From the NCBI GenBank assembly GCA_038255255.1, contig JBBSLL010000007.1, positions 45,589-109,588 of the forward strand: a DNA stretch of 64,000 bases, read 5' to 3'. A model generated the notes under the pieces. That model saw only the letters and a list, made by a program, of their open reading frames with translations, was not told where the DNA came from and did not search any database. Both the position numbers and the translations under genes were made by a program. This DNA is from JBBQNY01 sp038255255 (GTDB taxonomy: Bacteria; Pseudomonadota; Gammaproteobacteria; Xanthomonadales; Ahniellaceae). Positions 42,642 to 51,626 of this stretch are shown here, in pieces (the first letter of the stretch is position 1; each line of letters starts with the position of its first letter).

Positions 42642-43739
42642 TCATCGTGGCACCTTGACTTCGCAGGTGAAATTGCCCTCTGCATCATGCACGAGCAGGC
42701 GCGCAGCGTCTCCGTAGTGGTATGCCAGCCGTTGCCGTACGTTGTCCAACGCAATGCCGTGGCCTGCGCGCACCGCTTGCGCGCGCGCAGGGCGCGGATT
42801 GGCGATGCGCAGGGTCACGCACGCGCTGTCGGCGGTTCCTTCAATCTCGATTTCCCCGCCGGAAGGCAGCGCGCTCACACCGTGGTGCACGGCGTTCTCG
42901 ACCAGCGGCTGCAACAGCAACGCAGGCATCGGCGTGTCCAGGGGCAGGCCTTCGACCGACCACCGCACGTGCAGTCGATCACCCAGGCGCAGGCGCTCGA
43001 TCTCGAGATAACGGCGCACGAGTTCCAGCTCGGCGCCCAGCGTGCTCAGCCGCTCGCCCGGTGCCAGCGCCGCGCGAAACAACTCCGCCAGATCCTCGAT
43101 GGCACGCTCGGCGTCGCGCGGACGCAACGGAATCAGGCTCGCGATGGTGTTCATGCTGTTGAACAGGAAATGCGGGCGGATGCGCGCCTGCAAGGCGATG
43201 ACCTGCGCGCGCGCCTGGCCGCGCTCGTTCTGCCGGCGCGCGTCGCTCACGTAGAGATATCGGAACAGCACGCTGCTAGCCAGCAGCGCGATCAGCGTGT
43301 TGCCCGCGACAAAACGCGCAAGGTGCGCACTGGGCATCGCCGCCTCCGGCAGCAGCAGCGACAGACTGGGCGCCAGGGGCATGAGGGTCATGCTCGCGAG
43401 CAGGGTGGTCACCGGCACGACGAGCCAGGCTCCGGCGACGGTCACCATCTCGTCGCGCTCGACCAGCCACGGCCGCAACTTGCACAGGGACACCACCGAG
43501 ATCAGCGCAATCCAGATGACGAACGAGGTCCCGGCGACCAGGCGCGACAGTGACCAGTCGGCGCGCGAGGTGGGCGCAAGGAAGACAATGAGATACACCG
43601 CTTCCGCGAGCAGCACGAACATCGCGATCTGGCTGGCGCTGCAGAAGTCCGGCAGCCAGTGGTCGCTGCGTTCCGTCGACCGCGCAGCGGCACGCCGGAC
43701 GCGCAGGATCAGGCCGCGGAAATGCGCGCCGAGAGCCAT
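42642..43739 (-). CDS. algZ: LytS/AlgZ-family sensor histidine kinase
   Basis: This 365-residue protein has four membrane spans in its first half (IAMFVLLAEAVYLIVFLA, LVAGTSFVIWIALISVVSLC, MVTVAGAWLVVPVTTLLASM and FVAGNTLIALLASSVLFRYL). It then has the His_kinase domain (IRPHFLFNSMNTIASL, the phospho-acceptor box of this family) and an HATPase domain (LLLQPLVENAVHHGVS, RAGHGIALDNVRQRL). It is the membrane kinase for AlgR. The start at 43739 lies 31 bases inside the preceding esterase gene, so the genes overlap. Confidence 0.92.
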   Translation of the reverse strand: MALGAHFRGLILRVRRAAARSTERSDHWLPDFCSASQIAMFVLLAEAVYLIVFLAPTSRADWSLSRLVAGTSFVIWIALISVVSLCKLRPWLVERDEMVTVAGAWLVVPVTTLLASMTLMPLAPSLSLLLPEAAMPSAHLARFVAGNTLIALLASSVLFRYLYVSDARRQNERGQARAQVIALQARIRPHFLFNSMNTIASLIPLRPRDAERAIEDLAELFRAALAPGERLSTLGAELELVRRYLEIERLRLGDRLHVRWSVEGLPLDTPMPALLLQPLVENAVHHGVSALPSGGEIEIEGTADSACVTLRIANPRPARAQAVRAGHGIALDNVRQRLAYHYGDAARLLVHDAEGNFTCEVKVPR

Positions 43740-44374
43740 GTCGCGAGGTCGTGGACTTCGTCCCCGCACAGCGAATGCTGCATCGGGTAAGTGTGCCAGT
43801 CGACCTTGAAGCCCGCCGTGCGCAGCCATTCGCGGCTGCGCTCGCCGAGCGACTGCGGTACGACCGGATCGTGGCTGCCATGCGCCATGAAAATCGGCAC
43901 ATCGCGGGCGGCGGCGCCGATTACGCTTTCACTGACCCCGGCCAATGGCAAATAACACGACAGCGCAATCGTGCCGGCGAGCGGCGCGGCGCGGCGGACC
44001 GTCGTCGCCAATGCAATCGCACCGCCCTGGGAGAAGCCGGCGAGAAAGATGCGGCCGGCGGGAATACCCTTTTCGCCTTCGCGTGCAACCAGCCGCTCCA
44101 CGGCCGCCACCGATTCACCCACGCCCTCGGCATCTTCGCGGTCGGCGATATCGAAACCGCGGATGTCATACCAGGCCCGCATGCGCATGCCGTTGTTCAC
44201 CGTGACCGCGCGCACCGGTGCATGCGGAAACACGAAGCGCAGCGCCGGCCAGTCTCGACGCACGAGTTGTGGGACGAGGGGCTCGAAATCGTGGCCGTCG
44301 GCGCCCAGGCCGTGAAGCCAGATCACGCTGTAGCGAGGCGCGGGGCCGGTAATGACTTCAACGCCATCGAACAT
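43709..44374 (-). CDS. Carboxylesterase/phospholipase of the EstB family
   Basis: This 221-residue alpha/beta hydrolase has the nucleophile elbow GFSQGGA, VIWLHGLGADGHDF with the oxyanion HGLG, an aspartate in GSHDPVVP and histidine in MQHSL. This is the small carboxylesterase/acyl-protein thioesterase group (Abhydrolase_2). It hydrolyses short-chain esters or lysophospholipids and needs no membrane anchor. Its 3' end overlaps the start of the AlgZ kinase gene, which suggests coordinated translation. The pairing esterase-algZ-algR-hemC recurs in Lysobacterales as I recall. Confidence 0.92.
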   Translation of the reverse strand: MFDGVEVITGPAPRYSVIWLHGLGADGHDFEPLVPQLVRRDWPALRFVFPHAPVRAVTVNNGMRMRAWYDIRGFDIADREDAEGVGESVAAVERLVAREGEKGIPAGRIFLAGFSQGGAIALATTVRRAAPLAGTIALSCYLPLAGVSESVIGAAARDVPIFMAHGSHDPVVPQSLGERSREWLRTAGFKVDWHTYPMQHSLCGDEVHDLATWLSARISAA

Positions 44375-44534
44375 GTCTGGCCGCGCGTCAGGAAAGGTCG
44401 CGGCAGGATAGCGTCACCCACCCCGATGGTGCAGCCGAGCCCGTCCGGACGGAGGCGACTCTTCAGGCAGGCAGTCCCGGCAGATCCCTTGCGATTGCGC
44501 CTTCGCTGACCGTGGGCTCACCCACTGCAGCTTT

Positions 44535-45299
44535 CTAGTCGCGATCGACTTCGATCAGGTTGAGGCGTCGCTCGCCCGGGAGGCGCAGTGCCAGCGCGTT
44601 GTCGATGCGGTCGAGCTCCTCGACGCGCGGACAGAGCGATTTGGCGGCCAACTCGAGGCGGTCCGCACGGCCTTCGATTCGCGCTTCGATCTCATCTTCC
44701 AGGCGCGATGCACGTGCTTCGATCTGCGCGAGCTTCGCGTCGTCCCCTGCAAGTGCGGCGCGCACTGCGCTGGACGCCAGTTCGCCCGCAATCGCGGGGA
44801 CCATCTGCGCCACGATCTTGCCGATGGCCTTCTCGTGCTCGTCCGCGCCCCAGTTGCGCGTGGTCTGGGTCGTGCCGATGCGCTTTGTCCATTGACGCGC
44901 GAGGCCGTCCAGTTCGCGACGAAGGTCATGCATCTTCGCGCTGTCGCCGCCCAGCTCGGCGATCACGATGCCGATGGCGTCAACCGCGATGCCTACGCCC
45001 TGGATCGCGATGTCGCGCACCTGGGGAGCGAGGGCGCGCACTTCCGCCTCGAACCGCAGCAGGCGCGCCCGGTCTTCGGGAGTCAGCCGCTGCTCGCGGT
45101 TATCGAGCCACAGGCGTCCGTCCACCAGCTCGACGCGGCGTGGAGGGTCTTCGCCATCCTCTCTCGTCAGTTCGAGCCGATTGGGGTGCAGGGTCAGGTC
45201 GAAGTCGCTGCTCGCGTCGCAATTGTCGAACGAGTGGCCGTAAGCCAGCGGTGTCGCGGCCAACAGCGCAGCGGCGATGAGAAGGGAGCGCAGGAGCAT
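44535..45299 (-). CDS. DUF2884 (YggN-type) exported protein
   Basis: This 254-residue protein begins at ATG 45299, with GAGG upstream. It has a signal peptide, MLLRSLLIAAALLAATPLAYG, then CDASSDFDLTLHPNRLELTR, VELVDGRLWLDNREQRLTPEDRARLLRFEAEVRAL and a long charged helical region with REL and EARIEGRADRLELAAKSLCPRVEELD. This matches the DUF2884/YggN family, periplasmic proteins of unknown function. The two cysteines (Cys in SFDNCDAS and SLCPRV) could be disulfide-bonded. It is transcribed away from the esterase cluster and has a small GGTCAC/GTGACC palindrome (45373-45385) in the upstream region. Confidence 0.85.
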   Translation of the reverse strand: MLLRSLLIAAALLAATPLAYGHSFDNCDASSDFDLTLHPNRLELTREDGEDPPRRVELVDGRLWLDNREQRLTPEDRARLLRFEAEVRALAPQVRDIAIQGVGIAVDAIGIVIAELGGDSAKMHDLRRELDGLARQWTKRIGTTQTTRNWGADEHEKAIGKIVAQMVPAIAGELASSAVRAALAGDDAKLAQIEARASRLEDEIEARIEGRADRLELAAKSLCPRVEELDRIDNALALRLPGERRLNLIEVDRD

Positions 45300-45509
45300 G
45301 GCAGCCTCGGAAAGTTCGATGGTGTCTCGTCAGGCACGTTACGCCCGGGGGCTGGTGCGCGCATGTGCCCCAGGTCACCGTGACCTTTCTCACCCGCGAA
45401 GTGGCGCGCATCGGCGCGCACAGGATGAACGGCCTTCCGCCGGTCGCAGCTCCACGCCCGAGGCACTGCGTCGAACCGGTTCAGGGTGTGAAGAGCCCGC
45501 GGCGCACGA

Positions 45510-47747
45510 TCAGGGCTTGAGGCAACGCTCGAAGAAGCGCCGCGTGGTGCGCAGGCGGTGCAACTGATTGCTGCCGAGGAGCCCGTGCTTGGCGCCCGGA
45601 TACGTCATCAGTTCGAACTCGACCCCGCGCGCCTGCAGCGCCGAGAGAAGCGCTGTGGTGTTGGAGAACAGCACGTTGTCGTCGGCCATGCCATGCACCA
45701 GCAGCAGTGGCGAGGTCAATCCGTCGATGTGGTCGAGCACGCGCGCACCGGCATAGCCTGCGACGTTGTCGCCGGGGAGGTCCATGTAGCGTTCCGTGTA
45801 GTGCGTGTCGTAAAGCGCCCAGTCCGTCACCGGCGCGCCTGCGGCGCCGCACGCGTAGCGGTCACTCGCCTTGGCCAGCAGCATCAAGGTCATGTAACCG
45901 CCGTTGGACCAGCCATGCACGCCGATGCGCTTCGAGTCGACCCACGGCTGGGCCGAAAGCCAGTCCATGCCTTGGAGCTGGTCGGCCACCTCGACGGTTC
46001 CCTGTTTTCCATACAGCGCCGCACCGAAGGCCGCGCCACGGCGTGGCGTGCCGCGGTTGTCCAGCGAGAACACCACGTAACCCTGCTGGGCGAGATACTG
46101 GTTGAACCAGTGATCGGCGCGGGCTGGCCACGCGTCAATTACCGTCTGCCCGGCGGGTCCCCCGTAGACGTACACGACGACCGGATAGCGCCGTGCGGCA
46201 TCGAAGCCGGGCGGCTTGATCAGGCTGTAGTGCAGCGTCGACTTGCCGTCGGCCGCGGTCAGCGTGCCGAATTCGGTGGGTCGATGCGCTGCGCGGAACG
46301 CGGCGTATGGGTGCGCCGGATCGTCCAGACGATTGTCGATGAGCCGCGCGATGTGCGTTCCATCCGCGCGATGCAGGTCGAGCTGCGGTGGCGTGGTGGT
46401 GCTGGACCACCGGTCGACATAGACGCTGGCGTTGTCTGCGAACTCGACGAAGTGCTGGCCGGGCGTACCCGTGAGTTTTTCGACTTCGCCGCCGGCGAGC
46501 CCCACGCGATAAAGGTGCCGTTCGCGCGGGTTGTCGCGCGCGCCGGTGAAGTAGACGACGCCGCTTTTCTCATCGACAGCCTCGATGGCGTCGATGCTCC
46601 AGTCGCCCGAAGTCAGCGCGCGCGCATCGCCTCCGTCCGCGTCGACCGCATAGACGTGCTGGAAGCCGCTGCGCTCCGAGCTCCACACGATGCCGCCGCC
46701 ATCCAGGAAATGGAGGTCGTCGTTGAGCGGCACCCAGGTGCGGCTGGTTTCGCGCAGGAGCGTGCGCTGCTTGCCGCCCGGTAGCGCGACCTCCACCAGA
46801 TCGAGGTGGCGCTGGCGTCGATCCTGCCGCTGGAACACCAGATGCGCTTCGTCGCGCCAGTCGACGCGGGCGAGGTAGATGTCGCGTTCGCTGCCAAGGT
46901 CGATGCCCAGCCGCGGACCCAGCGCAGCCCCGTCGGCAGGTAATGGCTGCACGAAGAGCTCGACGAGCACGTTCGGGTCGCCTGCAGCCGGATACCGCTG
47001 TTGCACCACCTCGGTGCGATCGGGATAGATTTCGAAGCGCTTCTGCACCGGCACGGGGCTTTCATCGATGCGCGCGTACGCAATCGCGGAATCGTCCGGT
47101 GCCCACCAGTAGCCGGTATGGCGCGCCATTTCCTCATCCGCCACGAACTCGGCAACCCCGCTGCCGATGGTGTCGGAGCCATCGCGCGTCAGCTGGGTGG
47201 CCTTGCCGGAGGCGATTTCGATAGTCCACAGATTGCGCGCCCTGACGAAGCTCACGTAGCGGCCGCCCGGCGAAACCTTGGGATCGGTGACCGGCCCCTC
47301 CCCTTGGGTGAGCTTGCGTACGCGATCCTTGCCGGTGGCCCCGAGGTCGAACCAGTACAACTCGCCCCCGAGAGGGAACAGCAGGTGCGTCGAGCCGGGT
47401 GCCCAGTGATAGTCGACGATGCCCGTCTGGCCCGCGATGCGCTGGCGCTCGCGGCGCGCCTTCTCCTCGTCGGAGAGGTTCTCGCGTGCCGCCGGCAAAA
47501 CGTCATCGGCGTTGACCAGGCGCGAAGCCGTGCCCTTCGACACATCGAACGCCCACAGGTCGAGGCGGTTGCGATCGTCGTCGCGTCCGCGCAGGAAGGT
47601 CACGCTACTGCCGTCGGGTGCGATCTTAGGCGACGACAAGGTGGGACCGGACAGGGCCTTGTCGCCCGCGATGGCCTCGAGTGTCAGCTTTTCAGCGGCG
47701 AGGTGCGACGACATCAGGAGCAGTGTTCCGGCGACGAATCGAAGCAT
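45510..47747 (-). CDS. Dipeptidyl peptidase IV
   Basis: This 745-residue S9 serine protease has a signal peptide (MLRFVAGTLLLMSSHLAA) and an N-terminal propeller (about 25-500). The motif VAEFVADEEMAR holds the Glu pair that binds the substrate N-terminus in DPP IV. The C-terminal alpha/beta-hydrolase domain contains GWSNGGYMT (Ser614), HGMADDNVLFSNTT (Asp) and GAKHGL (His). The Glu pair marks it as DPP IV rather than prolyl oligopeptidase. It removes X-Pro dipeptides outside the cytoplasm. The start at 47747 is used, with GAGG upstream; the reading frame could begin five codons earlier at GTG 47762. Confidence 0.94.
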   Translation of the reverse strand: MLRFVAGTLLLMSSHLAAEKLTLEAIAGDKALSGPTLSSPKIAPDGSSVTFLRGRDDDRNRLDLWAFDVSKGTASRLVNADDVLPAARENLSDEEKARRERQRIAGQTGIVDYHWAPGSTHLLFPLGGELYWFDLGATGKDRVRKLTQGEGPVTDPKVSPGGRYVSFVRARNLWTIEIASGKATQLTRDGSDTIGSGVAEFVADEEMARHTGYWWAPDDSAIAYARIDESPVPVQKRFEIYPDRTEVVQQRYPAAGDPNVLVELFVQPLPADGAALGPRLGIDLGSERDIYLARVDWRDEAHLVFQRQDRRQRHLDLVEVALPGGKQRTLLRETSRTWVPLNDDLHFLDGGGIVWSSERSGFQHVYAVDADGGDARALTSGDWSIDAIEAVDEKSGVVYFTGARDNPRERHLYRVGLAGGEVEKLTGTPGQHFVEFADNASVYVDRWSSTTTPPQLDLHRADGTHIARLIDNRLDDPAHPYAAFRAAHRPTEFGTLTAADGKSTLHYSLIKPPGFDAARRYPVVVYVYGGPAGQTVIDAWPARADHWFNQYLAQQGYVVFSLDNRGTPRRGAAFGAALYGKQGTVEVADQLQGMDWLSAQPWVDSKRIGVHGWSNGGYMTLMLLAKASDRYACGAAGAPVTDWALYDTHYTERYMDLPGDNVAGYAGARVLDHIDGLTSPLLLVHGMADDNVLFSNTTALLSALQARGVEFELMTYPGAKHGLLGSNQLHRLRTTRRFFERCLKP

Positions 47748-47758
47748 CGTTTCATTCC

Positions 47759-48466
47759 TCACGTCGCGGACGACGGGTTGGCGGGCGCGTTGAAAAGGTT
47801 GCGGCGTTGCTCGTCGGTGAAACTCGTGGTCGGCGTGGGGAAATCGTCGGCGAGCGCATATGCGCGGCGCGTGGCGGGACGCGCGCGTATCGCGTCGAAC
47901 CAGCGCCTGACGTTCGGGAAATCCGCCAGATCCATCTGCTGTCGCTGGTGCGGCACGATCCAGGGATAGCAGGCCATGTCCGCGACCGTGTAGCCGTCGC
48001 CGACGATGTACTCGCGCTCTGCGAGGCGACGGTCGAGCACGCCGTAGAGCCGTGCGGTCTCGCGCACGTAACGCTCGATCGCATAGGGAATCTTTTCAGG
48101 CGCATACACATTGAAGTGGTGGTTCTGCCCGAGCATGGGGCCGAGTCCCGCCATCTGCCAGAACAGCCACTCGAGCGTGGCGGTGCGCTCGCGCAGCCCC
48201 GATGGCAGGAACTGACCGGTCTTTTCGGCCAGGTACACGAGAATCGCGCCCGACTCGAAAACGCTCACCGGGTCTCCACCTCCGGCCGGTTCGTCGTCGA
48301 CGATCGCGGGCATGCGGTTGTTCGGCGCGATCGCCAGAAACCCGGGCTTGAACTGGTCGCCGACGCCGATGTTGACGCGCGAGATCCGGTACCCGAGCCC
48401 CGCCTCCTCGAGGAACATCGTGACCTTGTGGCCGTTCGGCGTCGGCCAGTAATGCACATCGATCAT
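47759..48466 (-). CDS. Glutathione S-transferase (YfcG/YghU-like)
   Basis: This 235-residue GST has the thioredoxin-like N-terminal half (MIDVHYWPTPNGHKVTMFLEEAGL, VGDQFKPGFLAIAPNNRMPAIVDDEP, VFESGAILVYLAEKTGQFLP), with Asn/Thr in the thiol position as in YfcG. The C-terminal helical domain includes LDRRLAEREYIVGDGYTVADMACYPWIV. The family carries out GSH-dependent disulfide reduction. Its last bases are 12 bases from the DPP IV start, so the two share an operon. Start ATG 48466 matches the conserved beginning. Confidence 0.92.
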   Translation of the reverse strand: MIDVHYWPTPNGHKVTMFLEEAGLGYRISRVNIGVGDQFKPGFLAIAPNNRMPAIVDDEPAGGGDPVSVFESGAILVYLAEKTGQFLPSGLRERTATLEWLFWQMAGLGPMLGQNHHFNVYAPEKIPYAIERYVRETARLYGVLDRRLAEREYIVGDGYTVADMACYPWIVPHQRQQMDLADFPNVRRWFDAIRARPATRRAYALADDFPTPTTSFTDEQRRNLFNAPANPSSAT

Positions 48467-48523
48467 GCGTGCGTGCCTGCGAGTGATGAGGCCGCAAGGA
48501 TACCGGTGTCCTATACGCGATGC

Positions 48524-48607
48524 TGTTGTAGAGCCGAGCTTGCTCGGCTGCACAGACTGGCGACCACGAACGCGCAATAGGCAGCGGAGCAAGCTCCGCT
48601 CTACAGG
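48524..48607. repeat. Inverted pair of GTAG-headed REP units
   Basis: TTGTAGAGCCGAGCTTGCTC at 48525 is followed by an opposite-facing unit ending GCTCCGCTCTAC at about 48593-48604. Both are palindromes with a GTAG head, separated by about 30 bases, arranged like a BIME (paired REP) structure. It sits between the converging or diverging GST and SDR genes. Confidence 0.75.
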
Positions 48608-48625
48608 ATCAAGGCCTCTTCGGAT

Positions 48626-49396
48626 TCAGGAGAGGTAACCGCCATCGACGGGAATGCTCGCGCCGGTGAGGTAGCTCGCCGCACCGGACACCAGGAACAG
48701 CACCAGCGGCGCGATCTCGTCCGGTTGCGCGGCGCGCGCCATGGGAATCTGTCGCAGCAGCGGCTTGAGGATTGCCTCGTTGCCGGTCAGCGCACTCGCG
48801 AACTTCGTATCGGTCAGCCCGGGCAGCACCGCGTTGACGCGGATGCCGTGCGGCGCGCACTCACGCGCGAAGCTCTCAGTGAAACTGACGATGCCGGCCT
48901 TTGTCATGGAGTACACGCCCTGCCCCGGCGCCGCGCGGCGCGCATTGACCGAAGCGATATTCACGATCGCGCCCCCGCTCGCGCTGCGCATGCGCCGCGC
49001 CGCCTGCACGCTGCACCAGAAATAGCCCCGCAGGTTCACGTCTACGGTCTTGGCGTAAGCCTCGAGATCCATATCGAGCATCGGCCCGAAATAAGGATTG
49101 GCGGCGGCGTTGTTGATAAGAATGTCCGGCGAACCGCCACGCGCTTCGAGCTCCGCGAAGACGTTCTCGATCATCGCGACATCACCGACATGCAGGGCCA
49201 TCGCCTCGGCGCTGCCGCCCGCATCACGCAACGACCCGGCGACGGTCTCGCAGTCCGCCAGGCGCCGGCTGCTGACCACGACGTGGGCGCCGTATGCGGC
49301 CAACAGGCGTGCGATCGACTCGCCGATGCCACGCGAGGCCCCGGTCACCAGTGCGGTGCGGCCGGCGAGATCGAACAGGTTCGCGGATGCAGCCAT
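48626..49396 (-). CDS. SDR-family oxidoreductase
   Basis: This 256-residue classical SDR has TGASRGIG (NAD(P) binding), LINNAA, VNIASVN (catalytic Ser) and YSMTK (catalytic Tyr and Lys), with VLPGLTDTKFA at the substrate loop. All four motifs are intact, so it should be an active dehydrogenase or reductase, with preference for NADPH or NADH not determinable by eye. It is divergent from another SDR gene at 49453. The substrate is unknown; homologues include FabG-like and steroid or glucose dehydrogenases. Confidence 0.9.
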   Translation of the reverse strand: MAASANLFDLAGRTALVTGASRGIGESIARLLAAYGAHVVVSSRRLADCETVAGSLRDAGGSAEAMALHVGDVAMIENVFAELEARGGSPDILINNAAANPYFGPMLDMDLEAYAKTVDVNLRGYFWCSVQAARRMRSASGGAIVNIASVNARRAAPGQGVYSMTKAGIVSFTESFARECAPHGIRVNAVLPGLTDTKFASALTGNEAILKPLLRQIPMARAAQPDEIAPLVLFLVSGAASYLTGASIPVDGGYLS

Positions 49397-49452
49397 CCAT
49401 CAGCTCCGGGGCGCGGCGGTATGCTCTGCGCGAGCATGGGGGGAAGACGGCA

Positions 49453-50286
49453 ATGACGCAACGCCAGGTACTGATCACCGGAGCCGGCAGCGGGATCGGC
49501 CGCGCGCTGGCCATTCGTTACGCCGAGGCGGGATGCGCGGTGGTGTGCGCCGATATCGATCTCGAGCGTGCGCGGGAAACGGCGGCAATACTGTACGGAG
49601 CCCCGCACGCCGCTCTGCAGGTGGACGTGGGCGACGATGCGTCCTTCGCCACCTTTGTCGCAGCGGTCAACGCGCTGCTCGACACGCGCGGCTCCCGCGC
49701 GCTTGACGTACTCGTCAACAACGCCGGCATCGCCAGCGGCGGAACGATGCTCGACGCGGACATGGACGAATGGCGCGCACTGCTGGACATCGACCTGCTG
49801 AGCGTGGTGCGCGGCTGTCGCGCATTCCTCCCGGGAATGCTGGCAGCCGGTCGCGGGCAGATCATCAGCACCGCTTCGTTCGCCGGGCTCGCGGGGGCGC
49901 CGGGCATCATGACGTACGGAGTCGCCAAGGCTGCGGTGGTCGCGCTGAGCGAACAGTTGCGCGCGGAGGTCGCGGGTCGCGGAATCGGCGTGTCGGTCGC
50001 ATGCCCGTCGTTTTTCCAGACCAACCTGCTGGAAACATTCCGCGGCACCGAGCGGATGCGCGGGTTTGCCGACAGCCTCATGCGGAACTCGCGCGACACG
50101 CTCGATTCCGTGGCGGACCGCTATTTCGAAGCGGCCGAACGCGGCGATTTCCTGATCCTGCCGACGCGCAGCGAAGCCTTGCGTTGGCGGATCAAGCGCT
50201 GGCTACCCGAGTACTACTTCCGCAGGTTGCAGGCCGCGACCGCGGAGCGCGGGAAGCCGGAACGTCAGGTCGCTGGCACGACCTGA
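49453..50286 (+). CDS. SDR-family oxidoreductase with repeat-derived C-terminus
   Basis: This 277-residue SDR has TGAGSGIG, NNAG, ISTASF (Ser) and YGVAK (Tyr, Lys). The extended C-terminus (LPEYYFRRL) suggests membrane association. The last eight residues, ERQVAGTT, and the stop codon are encoded by a REP-like palindrome at 50261-50290. ATG 49453 has GGGGAAG upstream and starts just before the Rossmann motif. It is divergent from the SDR at 48626. Confidence 0.9.
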   Translation: MTQRQVLITGAGSGIGRALAIRYAEAGCAVVCADIDLERARETAAILYGAPHAALQVDVGDDASFATFVAAVNALLDTRGSRALDVLVNNAGIASGGTMLDADMDEWRALLDIDLLSVVRGCRAFLPGMLAAGRGQIISTASFAGLAGAPGIMTYGVAKAAVVALSEQLRAEVAGRGIGVSVACPSFFQTNLLETFRGTERMRGFADSLMRNSRDTLDSVADRYFEAAERGDFLILPTRSEALRWRIKRWLPEYYFRRLQAATAERGKPERQVAGTT

Positions 50287-50390
50287 CCTGCCCTTGCATG
50301 TCTCTATCAATGCCGTAGGTCAGGTCGGCTCCGCCGACCTGACGGCTTGTCGCGGGTCAAACGTCAGGTCGCTGGTGCGACCTGACCTAC
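50261..50390. repeat. Three-unit REP cluster of a second subfamily (GTCAGGTCG type)
   Basis: Units at 50261-50290, 50315-50344 and 50360-50390 are palindromes built on GTCAGGTCG...CGACCTGAC. Two carry a GTAG head (as GTAGGTCAGG at 50315, and as CCTGACCTAC at 50390 on the other strand). Units one and three are nearly identical. They fill the gap between the SDR gene and the saccharopine-dehydrogenase-like gene. Confidence 0.75.
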
Positions 50391-50427
50391 GATCCAATTC
50401 CTGCACACGACGGGAGAGGAACGCAGC

Positions 50428-51489
50428 ATGCAATGGCTGATCTACGGCGCCAATGGCTACAGCGGTGAGCTGATTGCGCGCGAAGCCAGGGCGCGAGGTC
50501 TCGCCCCGATACTTGCGGGGCGCAATGCAACCGCGCTGCAGGCGCTTGCCGGATCGCTCGGCCTGGAACACCGTGCGTTTGCACTCGACGAGCCTGCCGC
50601 ATTGCGGCACGCCTTGCGCGATTGCGGCCTGGTGCTCAACTGCGCCGGGCCGTTTTCCGCCACCAGCGCGCCGTTGCTCGAAGCCTGTCTCGAAGGGCGC
50701 GTGCACTATCTCGACATCACCGGCGAGATCGACGTTTTTGCGCATGCGCACGCCCAGCACGCACGCGCCGTGCGAGCTGGCATCGTGCTGTGTCCCGGTT
50801 GCGGATTCGATGTCGTGCCCACCGACTGCCTCGCCGCACAGCTGAAGCTGTTGCTGCCGACGGCGGATCATCTGGTGCTCGCATTCGAGGCAGGCGGGGG
50901 CCCAAGCCGGGGCACGGCGCTGACCAGTGTCGAAGGCCTCGGCAGCGGCGGGCGCGTGCGGGTCGACGGGACGTTGCGACGCGTACCGCTGGCGTGGAAG
51001 ACGCGCACCTTCGAACGCCCCGATGCCGGCGGCCACAGCGTGCGGCGCTCCGCGATGACGATTCCCTGGGGCGACGTGTTCACCGCGTTCGTGTCCACCG
51101 GCATCCCGAATATCGAGGTGTACATGGCGTTGTCGCCCACGACCATCGCGCGCGCCCGACGCCTGCGCTGGCTGCGGCCCCTGCTCGGTAGCGCTCCCGT
51201 GCAGAAGTTTCTCAAGCGACGGGTCGAGCACAGCGTGCAAGGACCCTCGGCCGACGCGCGTGACGCCAGCGAAACCCATGTGTGGGGCGAAGCCAGCGAC
51301 GCGCTCGGCAACCGCGTCGCGTTGCGCCTGCGCACACCGAACGGCTATGCGCTGACCGCCACTGCCGCGACCGGCATCGCCCAGCATTTCCTGGCGGGCG
51401 GAGCGATCGATCCGGGCTACCGGACGCCGTCGCAGATCATGGGCCCCGAGTACGTCATGGCGCTGCCAGGCGTAGAGCGCTTCGCGTAG
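50428..51489 (+). CDS. Saccharopine dehydrogenase-like NAD(P)-binding protein
   Basis: This 353-residue protein begins MQWLIYGANGYSGELIAREA (NAD(P)-binding). It then has ILAGRNATALQALAGSL, VLNCAGPFSATSAPLLEACLEGRVHYLDITGEIDVF, GIVLCPGCGFDVVPTDCLAAQL and a C-terminal domain with GEASDALGNRVALRLRTPNGYALTA. This matches the saccharopine dehydrogenase-like trans-acting enoyl-reductase-type family (Sacchrp_dh_NADP). Its natural substrate is not known to me. The upstream REP cluster separates it from the SDR gene. Confidence 0.9.
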   Translation: MQWLIYGANGYSGELIAREARARGLAPILAGRNATALQALAGSLGLEHRAFALDEPAALRHALRDCGLVLNCAGPFSATSAPLLEACLEGRVHYLDITGEIDVFAHAHAQHARAVRAGIVLCPGCGFDVVPTDCLAAQLKLLLPTADHLVLAFEAGGGPSRGTALTSVEGLGSGGRVRVDGTLRRVPLAWKTRTFERPDAGGHSVRRSAMTIPWGDVFTAFVSTGIPNIEVYMALSPTTIARARRLRWLRPLLGSAPVQKFLKRRVEHSVQGPSADARDASETHVWGEASDALGNRVALRLRTPNGYALTATAATGIAQHFLAGGAIDPGYRTPSQIMGPEYVMALPGVERFA

Positions 51490-51499
51490 CGCCGCGGTT

Positions 51500-51573
51500 G
51501 CTGTAGAGCGGAGTTGTGCTCCGCTGGGAGGTTCCTCTCGACTTCCCAGCCGAGCGCAGCTCGGCTCTACATG
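51500..51573. repeat. Inverted pair of GTAG-headed REP units
   Basis: GTAGAGCGGAGTTGTGCTCCGCT at 51502 and the opposite-facing AGCCGAGCGCAGCTCGGCTC ending TAC at about 51570 form a pair, downstream of the saccharopine-like gene. It could act as a transcription stop for that gene. Confidence 0.75.
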
Positions 51574-51626
51574 AAATGCCGCTTTTGACGGCTAGAATGC
51601 GCGACCCCCACGCCGCGCGACGAGAC

